Source of the DNA: Cerioporus squamosus
Taxonomy: Eukaryota > Basidiomycota > Agaricomycetes > Polyporales > Polyporaceae
Length of the DNA stretch: 64,000 nt
Direction of reading: 5' to 3'
Assembly (NCBI GenBank): GCA_022592435.1
Contig: JABYQS010000026.1
Span: 62,001-126,000 of the forward strand
Part shown: positions 1-10,100 of the stretch, piece after piece
Numbering within the stretch: the first letter of the stretch is position 1
How the letters are laid out: each line of letters starts with the position of its first letter
Program-made: the position numbers and the translations under genes
Notes under the pieces: generated by a model
Told to the model about the DNA's origin: nothing
What the model saw: only the letters and a program-made list of their open reading frames with translations
The model's database searches: none

Positions 1-839
1 TACCTCACAACCTGCAAGAACCTCGGGTATGCTGTCAGCTGCCTATATTTCCGAACAACGTCTGAGTAAATCCCTAGCTTCGACGTGCTCGAGATCTCTT
101 CGGGCTTCCTGTCCATCCCTACTGACGACTGGGCCTCGCTGATCGAGTTCACCGCCGCACACGGCCTCAAGCCCAAGCCGGAGGTCGGCATTCAGTGAGC
201 ATCTGCCTCATAACATCCACCCTGTCATCACGGCGCTGACCACTTCCTCTAGATGGGGTGCAGGCGGCGACGCGTCCGTCGAAGAGCTCGAATCAGCCGG
301 AACTCGCGACCCGAAGTGGCTCATCGACCGCGCGAAGACCTTCCTCGATGCCGGCGCATACGTGCGTTCGCTCGTCCACTGTTTCATCTAACACTAAGGC
401 TGAGCTGTTGCTACCTATGTAGATGATTATGATTGAGAGCGAGGGCATAACCGAGAACGTCAAGAACTGGCGCACGGACGTCATCTCCGCCGTCACCTCC
501 GCCCTCCCCGCCGAGAAGATCATGTACGTCCGCGCCCCATCTCCGTTCTGATTCTGCTTCTCCTCCTCCTCTCCTCCGTCATCGTCACACGGAGTCTGAC
601 CACATGCTTACAGGTTCGAAGCGGCGGACCCCGAGGTCTTCGCGTACCACATCCAGAACCAGGGCGCTCGCGCGAACTTGTTCATCGACCACTCGCAGGT
701 CGTGCAGCTCGCGTGCCTCCGCCGCGGCATCTGGGGCACGGGCAGCACCTTCGCGCGCGTCGTCACCTTCGAGGGCACCGGCGAGCACTTCCGCAAGGGC
801 GGCCGGGCGGTGCATAACGAGCCGTCGGAGAAGTACTGA
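1..839 (+). CDS. Phosphosulfolactate synthase (ComA)/HSA32-like protein, 3' part
   Basis: The 5' end lies outside the window. Exons read 1-26, 78-194, 253-361, 423-523 and 614-839 (stop TGA 837-839); all four introns are GT-AG and keep one frame. The protein contains ELSSGF-like EISSGFLSIP, then IESEGITENV, MFEAADPEVFAYHI and the C-terminal run LACLRRGIWGTGSTFARV. These are the landmarks of the (2R)-phospho-3-sulfolactate synthase fold (a TIM barrel), which in archaea makes a coenzyme M precursor and in plants is the heat-stress protein HSA32. Fungi make no coenzyme M, so the role is probably HSA32-like, but that is inference. The gene converges on the OPT gene downstream. Confidence 0.8.
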
Positions 840-1161
840 ACGGTTGTGCTCTGAAGGCTACGGTGATGCGTGCAGGATGGAGGATGGAGGATATCTAGGG
901 AGAAGCATAACACCTACTAGCAACAGTGCGGACGAACTTCTTTTCTTGTATATTAGGTTGTAATATGTATCGATACTACTTTGTGACCCCACGCCTGTCT
1001 CAGGCGACAGCTCCGTCTTCCCGCGGGCCGATGAGATTGCGAGAGCGAGGCAAGAAGACTCTACAATATTATACATCGTACATACACCCACCGTAGAGTA
1101 CAACCAGCAAGAGTATGAAGCGAGATCGTACAGTCCGTGGCCGCCATGCGACGTTTGCGCT
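840..1161. other. Convergent intergenic spacer
   Basis: This spacer holds the 3' flanks of two convergent genes. I see no further open reading frame with coding character and no repeat. Confidence 0.6.
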
Positions 1162-4100
1162 TCATCCGCAGAACTCGAATCCAGGGCACCCGATTGCAGT
1201 GCCGAAGTCTGCCAGTGCGGGCAAGCGAACGAGTATTAGGACGGGGACCACGGCGAAAATTTAGTACTCACTAGACCCGTCGACCTTCGCGACAGCGAGG
1301 AGAGCCTGCAACACACCGCCGAGACCCTCTCCAGCAAGCATGCCCGCCTATGACGATGTCAGTCATTTTGGGTCGACGCTGAATACTCGCGCAGCGGGAC
1401 GTACCGCAACGGCGAACATGTACATGTCGAATCCCGCGGGGTTCTTCCGCGCCCAGAAGTAGTTGAAAACCGAACCGAACGCCCTGTCAAAGCAGGACAG
1501 TCAGATCGACAAGACCAGAATACAGGAAGGAGGCGCAGGCAAACTCACATTGCAATGGAAAACGGAATCTGCGGTGCGACGAATGCCTGGGCGTGCAGAT
1601 ATCACGATCAGCCCGAGAAGACGGGGGAAAGACAAGAAGAACAAGTAGAAGCAAGCGAGACACGCACCAGACCGACAGCGTTCCAGTTGGGAATCCAGTG
1701 CCAGTGCTTCTTCGGGACCCACAGGTGCTTCACAACGACCATGATCACCGTCCAGATCCCAAGCGCGATGGCGGTGAAGCCCGCCGACTTGGGGATCGCT
1801 GTTCACGGGCAAGGAGGTCCGTCCAGTCCGTTAGTGGGTGTGTGGCGCGGGGAGGGAAAACGAAAGAATGACGTACGTAGGGAGGGCAACGCGACAGCCT
1901 GCGCGACAGCGACCCACGCGCTCACACTCGGGGCCTGATACGTGCACTCCTGCACCGTGCTCGACCTGCGCGTGTGTTTCAATCCCTGAATCCTTATTGT
2001 GAACTTGAAGGATGGGTGTCGACTCACAGGATGCACGGGCTCGCGGTCGCGAAGAGGATGAATAGGCCGACGTTCAGGAAGATGGCCACGACGGAGCCGC
2101 AGAGCTGCGCGACGAACTGGTTTCGGGGCTTTGCGCGCAGGAGGTACCCGGTCTTCAGGTCGCCTGACGACGTTCTTTTCTTTTTTTTTCTTTGAATCCT
2201 CGTTTATTGCCCTTGAGGGCCGAGCCCTATGGTAGGCAGAACACTACACGATAACTACTGGAGACGACGAGGCGAAGGGGGTGGGGTACGCTGATCATGG
2301 GTAGGGGGGAGGGAAAGGGAATGAGTGCTGGGGCGATGCAGCGGGCCATTAGGAACTGGGGGATGTACAGTAGGAGGAGAGAGTCGAGAAGGATACTACG
2401 AGAGAGCAAGAGAGAGATGAACTAAACTAGGGCTCACCCGGTCGACGGTCGCAGCACTTGGCCATTCAAGGCAGGAGAGTAGGTTATAAACCTGCCGCCC
2501 CTTAATCACGGGAGTGCTCCGTTGGGCTTCTGCCTCTTTGAGGCGGCAGGAGTACGCGAGTAAAGGCGTCCCCGCCCCGCGTCCGAACTCCCCCATCTCC
2601 AGTGCAGGAGTGCGCCGCCGGCGTGGCCATACACTGCACAACTACAGGACTGCATGCAATGGCTGGACAGAGAGAACTAGAAGAGGAGGCGAGACAGAGA
2701 CAGAGTGAAGTCAGCGAGCGAGTAAGTGGCATGAGGGAAAGGGAAAGCTCAATCATCGTTGTCGTCTGCTGGAGGGACCACAATCTCGCCAAAAACGCTG
2801 CGGAGTCGACCAGTGGCATTGACAAAGGCGAAGAGCGGGTGAAGGCCATCCTTGCTGTTGAGGAGGACCGACAGCTTGCGACCGGTGAAGCCGAGAGGGG
2901 CAAAATGGACAGCGCGATGGAGGGAGTATGTCGGGCAGGCGAGGAGGAAGTGCTCCACGGTTTCGGCAGCTTCACCACAGGAGGGACAGGTCGGGGAGAG
3001 TGTTTTGCCAATGCGTGCGAGGTAGGGCTGCAGAGGGACATGGTTTGTGCGAAGCTGGAGGAGGAGGTTGGCATGTCGACGGGGAAGGGCGGCGATCATC
3101 TCGGGGTACTTCTTGGAGGGCATTGAGCGGTCGATGGTGGCCATGCGCATGCCCCGCTGCGAGGTCTGCCAGCGGAGCTTCGCACGACGGTCCAGCTCAG
3201 CTTTGAAGTTCTGCCGTGCCCGCGACGCACTCAGCGGCAGTACCTTCCGAAGCTGCTTAGGAAGCTGCGGGGCCGGTGACGACCGGCCCCGGGCAGCCTC
3301 CTTCGCCGCCTCGTCTGCCGCTTCATTGCCAGCAATGTCGCTATGGCCGGGCACCCAACGAAGCGTGATGCGCAGCCCCGGACGGGCAGCCTTGAGCGCC
3401 TTCACCTGCTCATGGAAGATGTCAGTGAGGTAGCGGCCTGCAGCAGGGGAGCGCAGCGTGGAGGCCTGGATTGCCGCAGTATTGTCCAGCGCCAGAGAGG
3501 CGCGCCGTGTACAGCGCGTCTCTGTGCGAAGCAGCTCGAGCCCGAGCACCGTCGCCGCCAACTCGGCCTCATACACGGTGTGCCGCTCTGAGGGACCGAG
3601 GTGGAGGTGAAGGACTCGGGGACGAGCACGCCCCGGTGCGTAGAGAATCGCCGCAGCGCCCACTCCACCGTCCACATCCGAGCCATCCGTGTAGATACGG
3701 TACGCTCCGTCCTGCGCCCAACGTCGGTCGTCCTCCTCTGCTGCTGCTCGGTCCCTGTTGACATGGACGCGGTGTAGTGGCTTCCAGCGAGGGGGCAGCC
3801 GCACCGGGCGGATCTTCTCTGTGTGCGCGTAGTCGAGGAAGGGGCGGTAAGCGTCGAGGAGCTCATGAAGGGAGGAGGTATGTCGCTGGACAAGCCGTCG
3901 CCCTGCTCGACGGACGTGAGGTGCAAGGGGATGGGATTCAGGGAGGGTGCAGAGGCGGACGGCAGCGCGGTGGCAGAGCTTGTCGACGAGAAGATCGAAG
4001 GGGAGGAGCTGTGCATGGGCCTGGAGAGCATCTGTGGGCGACGAGCGCAGCGCGCCAGTCATCACCAGTAGTGCCTGCCGCTGTATCATCCCCAGCCGTC

Positions 4101-7100
4101 GGATGTTGCCCACTGATCCACGCCTCTTCTTGCGACGTGGGGGCAGACGCACTGGTGTGAGGAAAGTGTCAGCTGCGTACAACATGCTGGGCACCACAAC
4201 AGAGAGATAAAGCCGCCGCACAACGGCGAGGGTCAAACCATTACGCGCGGTGGCCAGCCTGCGCACCAAAGCCACCAGACGGCTGCCTTTTGCATAGGCA
4301 AAAGCGACGTGTTGGCGGAACTTGAGGGCTTGATCGACCAGAACCCCAAGGAACCTGTGGTGGTCAGAGGGAGGGATGACAGTGCCATCCGAGAGCACCA
4401 GAGGGGGTCCAAGGCCACCAATACGCCAGGGCTGCGACTTGCAATTCAAGAGGCCGAATTTGTCGATTGAGAAGTCCGAGTTGTGGGCACGCGACCAGTC
4501 GAGCGCCCCACCATTACGCTCCATGAACTGGCGTATCTTGGCATGGCAGGCAGCATGTGTCTTGCCAGTAACGACAAGCGCAACGTCGTCCATCGAACCC
4601 ACTGCCAGCTCGCCGCCTTTGACATCGGCACTGTCGATCAGGTCCGAGTTGTAGAAGGCATACAGGATCACCGACAGAGGGCAACCCTGATCGATTCCAC
4701 TGAGGATGGGAAAGAGGTCGGTGGTGTAGTCATCGAACTTGAGTCGAGTCTGACGCCCCGATAGCTTGACCCGGAGCCAGTTGACATACTCTGCCGGTAC
4801 ACCCCGAGAGCGCAAGTTGTGATAGAGCCGCTCGGGGGTCGCGGCAGGGAACGCCGACTTGATGTCCAGGAAGACTACCGAAGCGACATGCCCTCGCCGC
4901 CATGCATCCTTCACCGTTTTGTTGACAAGGTGGAGGGAGTCGGTTGTCGTCCGCCCTGCTCGTCCTCCAAACTGCATGTTCGCTAGAAGAGAACTCTTTT
5001 CAGCCTCAAAAACTAGCACATCTGCGACACACCGGGAGAGAATCTTCGACATGCAGTTCAGCAGTGCGATCGGGCGCCATGCCTTAGCTACTGTGTAGTC
5101 TGTCTTGCCAGGCTTCTGCAACACGACCGTGTCGGAGACTCTCCATCGATCCGGGTAGTAGTGAAGCGTGAACGTCGCTCGAAAGAGGATACCTAGAACA
5201 GGGGTCAGTGTGTCGACACAGTTCTTGTATACCTCGTTCGGGATGGTGTCCGGGCCCGGGGCCTTGAAGCCTCGCAGGGCACAGATGGCTTGCCGGACTT
5301 GGTCGTCGGTGATGGGTCGAAACGTGAAACGAGGCTTGGGGTACGGTCCGGAAGGGATGGGTGCAGTGCCAGGAGGGAGGAAGAATGTTCTGTGGAACTC
5401 CACACCCTTGTCAGCATTCGAGTTGAGAGTAGTGGGCTGGCCTGTAGCATCCACCGCCTTGATCGGTGGAATGCGAGCATTACCACCATCTGTGGCACCC
5501 TTCTTCAGGAAGCGGTTGGCATCCCAGATGGTCTTCGCATCGACGGAGTCGATCCATGACTTCCAGTAGTCGTTCTTGGCTGCGCGGACATGGTCAGTGT
5601 AGCGGTTGCGGAAGCGACGGTACTCATCGTGCGCAGGATGCTGTCGGTCGTCACGATGCTTGAATGAAAGCCGACACAATCGCTCCTTCTCCCGGCGCAT
5701 ATCCCCGAGCTGCTTGGACCACCAGCGCTTGGTGTTCGGTGTGTCGACCGTCATCGGAACTTGCTCCGCAATCGTCTCCTGTAGGTCCTCCATAAGCTCG
5801 TCGAGCATCGTGTCGAACTCCGCCGGAGAAGTGACCGCGGCCGGGAACGCTCGCGCCTCGATCCGGGCAGCCAGCGCAGAGTCGAACTCCCCCCAATCGA
5901 CCTTTCGGAAGTTCCGACGCGCGCGCGGAGCCGCAGCAGCAGTGGGGACCTCGAAGACGGTCTGGATGGGGTAGTGATCGGTGCGAGAGGGGCGAGAGGC
6001 GTAGTCCACAGCGCACTTCTGCATCCGCGACAGGATGCCGCGGGTGCAGAAGACATTGTCGGGACGTGTGTGGTTCTTCGTCCGGGCATGTTCTAGGGTC
6101 GGCAGTCCAGCGGGGAGCGCCATCGCCAGGCCCATCGCATCTAGACAATCTGTGAGGACCTCGGCACGCTCGACGACGGTGTTAGTGAAGAGGTGTTCGT
6201 TACTGGGGTCGTCCCAGCGCTGGTGATGGCGGTTGAAATCACCCAGCCACACCACCTGGTCATCTGAGTCGTCATCAGAGTCGTCCGCCCGGAGCTCACG
6301 CGTAGCCCGGGCAGCCGCCTCGAAAGCGCGGTCGTGGTCGCAGTCGACATAAAGATTGAACAGGTGAACCGTGGCGGCGCCGGTGGTGCGGATGGTGATT
6401 GCAGTGACGTCGGGGTGGTGGATAGAGATCGGGTTCCAGGCGTTAGTGGAGAGGCGGCTGCTGACGAGGAGAATGGAACGGGTGCGCGACGCTCCATCAG
6501 CGTGGTGCACCGTGGGGTACACAACACGCCAGTGGGAGGTCGCCCGGGCAAGGTTAAGGCGGTCGAGGAAAGGTTCCTGAATGGCGATGATATCGTAGTC
6601 GGATGAGAAGACCTTGTTCAGCATGTCGTCGGAAGCGTGAAGGGACTTGTTGAGGTTCTGCTGCCATATGCGTAGAGTAGGATGTGGAGGGTGTGCTTCC
6701 ATTAGTCAATGCGCGGTGGGGGCGGGCGAGCGGGCTGGGTGACGAAGCCATCAAGGCGTGACTGCTGCAAGGCGGGCATGGGAGGGAGGTCGGCCTGCGT
6801 GAAGCGGTGCTGGATCTGCGACCACACTGTGGGCGGGGGAGGAGCACGCGCCAGCTCTTCCTCGTCGGACACCCACGTCTCCGGGTTGTCGGTTACAAAG
6901 AAGCGGAACCCAGCATCCACACGCCGCAGAGCAAGGGAGCGAACCCTTGCCCGCAGGACAGGGCAGGCCCGGTCCCAGGCCGCGTGGTTGTCACCGTGGC
7001 AGTTGGCGCAGCGGTACGCGGCCGGGTCCCGGACCTCGCACTGCGACGTGGGATGCTGGCCGGCGCAGGTAGCACAGGTATCGCCCTCGGCGGGGCACTC

Positions 7101-10100
7101 ACGGGCGAAGTGGCCATCGTATCCCTGGCACTTCGCACAGCGCTTCGGCTCCTCCATGTCCCGGCGAACGAGGACACGGCGGCCGGCGAACGAAAGCCCC
7201 TTGAGCGCCACGTTCGCCTGCCGCACGTCGGTGAGCGTGAGCAGCAGAAACGCTGTACGCTGGCCAGGGAAACGCTTGGCCACAGGCTTGATCCAGTCCG
7301 CGCCTACGATGGCGTTGCTACGCAGACCGTGGGCCTCCTCAATCGCCCTCAGGGCCGCCGTGTCGCTGGGGTCGAACTCAACCGGCACCCTCTCCGCAAC
7401 GAGCTTGTAGGCCCGGCCGACGACGTGCGCCTTGAGGCCGAGCTTTCGCGAGAATCCCACTGCAACTGTGGGGCCTCCGAGCCACTTCGCCATAGCTGCG
7501 GTGGACGTGTTGAAGACGATGTCGCCGTGAGCCAGAATCTTCGCGGAGACGATCGCGCCATCCTTGGGAGGGGTGAGGCCGTCCGACGCCATGGCCTCCA
7601 ACGCCTCATGCGCCTTCGCCAGGACGTCGGCATCGGATGGGGATCGGTCGGAGGAGGGGTCGAGCACCGCGCCTCGTACCAGAACTTGCCGCCGGAGGAG
7701 ATCTGCAAGGTTGACGGCGCGCCGCGTACGCGCGGGCGCGGCGTCCAACGTTAGCACAGGTGCAGGTGCGGGGGACATACCACCGGCCAGGCGTACTGTG
7801 CCCGCCGTCTGAACCTCCGCCCTGACAGCCGTGAGGGCCGCCTCAGCCTGCCCCATCCAATCACACGCCTCCTTCAACTTCGTCGCGCCCTCCCTGAGCT
7901 CCCGCTTGGCATCCTCCAGTTCACTCACAACCTCCTCCACCTTCGCTTCCATCTTCGACGTGTGCTCGTCCAGCCTGAGAGTGAGCTGCTCCTCCGCGCG
8001 CTCTGCCACCGCCGCCGCAATCGAGTCCTCCGTCCTCTGCTTGAACAGCTCCCGTGCCAGGTACGCGAAGGCTATCAGGCCCTTGCGAGCGAGGTCTTGA
8101 GCGGGTGCGCCGAGAGCGAAATGAAGGAGGCCGGTGATCATAGAAGCCTCGGTGACGGCAGTGTCTCCCTCGGGGATGAGAGTCTTCTGTTGCAGGAACT
8201 GAATGGCCGCGTCCACGTCGGGGATGTCCTTCTCGGCGTCGCGAAAGGCCTGTTGCTGGGTCGGCCGCTTCGGGGCCGTTCTTCTCGTCATCGGCCCAGT
8301 GCCTGTCGCTGGCGTTTTTTCACGGGCGCTTGTAGATGTCGGGGTCGCCGAAGGTGTGCTGCCCATCCTCGACGCTGTTCGAGGCGTTGTTTTGCTCATG
8401 TTGAAACCGAAGGACTCTCTAGAGAGCTAACTACGCTGAAAACCAGACCAGATACCGCTAAACCGCACGCCTTTGACCTCCCCCTATGAGGTCGAAAGAG
8501 CGTGGGAAAAAAGGAGCCGGTGGTGGTGTGAAGCCAAGGAGAGTCCCGCCTGACGACGTTTACAGGCGTACAAGTCAGCAATCAACTTCAAGACGTAGGG
8601 AGCGAGGGGGGGAGCAAGATAGTTACCGGTCATGTCGGTGGACTGCGCTGCAGAGCCGGCAGCGATGATACCTGCTGTCAGGTTGACCGTCTCCGCGGGC
8701 TTGATCGCGAGGTGCGCGCCCTTTCCGATGCCTCCGAAGACGAGTTGCGAGGCCTGCCTGGTCGTCAGCACACTCCACAGCTTTGACAGGACTCCGAGTA
8801 CGATGCGCACCTTGGCGACAGCAGTGACAGGGTTGACGTCCGTTGTACCAGCAGACTGCACCCCAACAAAGGAGAACGCGAACCCAAGGATGAGCGAGAG
8901 GATCGCCTCGCCGACGTTCATGTGGAACATCGTCGCAAGGATCGAGCAGCAGAGGACGATGCTCGCGGCGAGACCGCTCGTCCACCAGAGCGTCGGCACG
9001 CGGTCCTCGGCGGGTGTCAGGTCCTCATCGTCCTCATCAGGGTTGGGGTTTTTCTGGAACCAGCCAAGGGGGTTCAAGCTGGCCACTTTAAGGTTGCGGA
9101 GCGCTGCAGGAGTCTGTATGAGCGTTGTGGGGGCGAGGAGGTAGGGTGCGTAAGGGCCTACCGGTGATGATGAAGCCGGAATTCATGCCGAGGTCGGTGA
9201 AGGAGTAGCACAACATCATCAGGATTCCAGGCCCTGGATGGCAAGCCAGTTCAGTTGCACGGTCCGGAGCAAAGGATGAAGCGTACATACAGAGCAGCCA
9301 ATACCGCGGAGAGGGAGCCTGAGTGAAGTCGGACTGGTCCTCGAACGAGAGCGCGTTGTAAGACACGAGAGGAAACTCATCCGAGACCGGGACTCCAACG
9401 GCGAGCCCGTTCTTGACGAGTGAGGGTGCGACTGCAAGACACGATCAGGTACGCCGGTTTCTCAAGCTGCCGAATGTCACTCACTGATGCCCCATGCAAG
9501 GATCGAACCCCCGACTGTTGTGCTGAGGTCAGAAAAGACGTATGCAGGTAGAGGCTGTCGAGTAACTCACAGAAGCTCCAACTTGCGTTCAAGCCGGAAA
9601 GCATTCCAGCGCCGAAGAAGGCGGGCGTAACTAGAGATGACGGTCAGAGAAAAATCCAGAAGAGATGTCTGAAAGCGATGTGCATACACTCGATCCACCA
9701 GCCGTAGTTGTCCAGCGAGATGATGCTGGTGAAACCGAGACGGTACAGGGTCCAGCCGATGTGCCAATCGAAGAGCTGCATAAAACGGTGTCATGAGTCG
9801 CGCCCGTTGAGAGCCAAGTCTGTCAACCAAACACTCACGACACCAGGGGCATACCCGCTCACAACCTTGTACACAAAGACGATCACGAACGAGTACAGAA
9901 GCGCAAGCGACTTCTTCCTCGCCACAACCGCACCCGTCCGGCTGTTGTGCAGCGCGTGGATCGTGACAGCAGTGGCAGCGGGGGTCGGGAACGTGAGCTT
10001 CTGCTTCACGATGTAGTACTTGCGGAGCGGGATCACGAAGAACACGCCGAAGAAGCCGGCGCACGCTGTGAGCGCGATGAGCTTCCCGATGTCCTGCTTT

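Larger units (their letters stand above)
2175..8546 (-). mobile_element. Near full-length LINE (non-LTR retrotransposon), Tad1/I-like
   Basis: The 6372-bp element is on the minus strand, bounded by a perfect 14-bp target-site duplication (2161-2174 and 8547-8560). It has a 147-nt leader (8546-8400), ORF1 with zinc knuckles, ORF2 with endonuclease, reverse transcriptase and RNase H, a 3' UTR of about 550 nt, an AATAAA motif (read on the minus strand at 2208-2203) and an A-rich tail interrupted by G (2193-2175). The domain order APE-type endonuclease, RT, RNase H fits fungal Tad1 or related I/R1-group elements; the exact clade needs a tree. Both ORFs are open end to end, so this copy is young and could be active. 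It lies in the same orientation as the host OPT gene. Confidence 0.95.

Noticed and set aside
1261..1263. Stop codon directly after OPT exon 19 (ending SSEY)
   Set aside because: Splicing the GTGAGT intron adds the final exon ending GCPGFEFCG, the expected family C-terminus.
6709..7754. Plus-strand frames of 233 and 315 codons
   Set aside because: They lie opposite LINE ORF1, whose zinc knuckles and coupling to ORF2 show the true strand.
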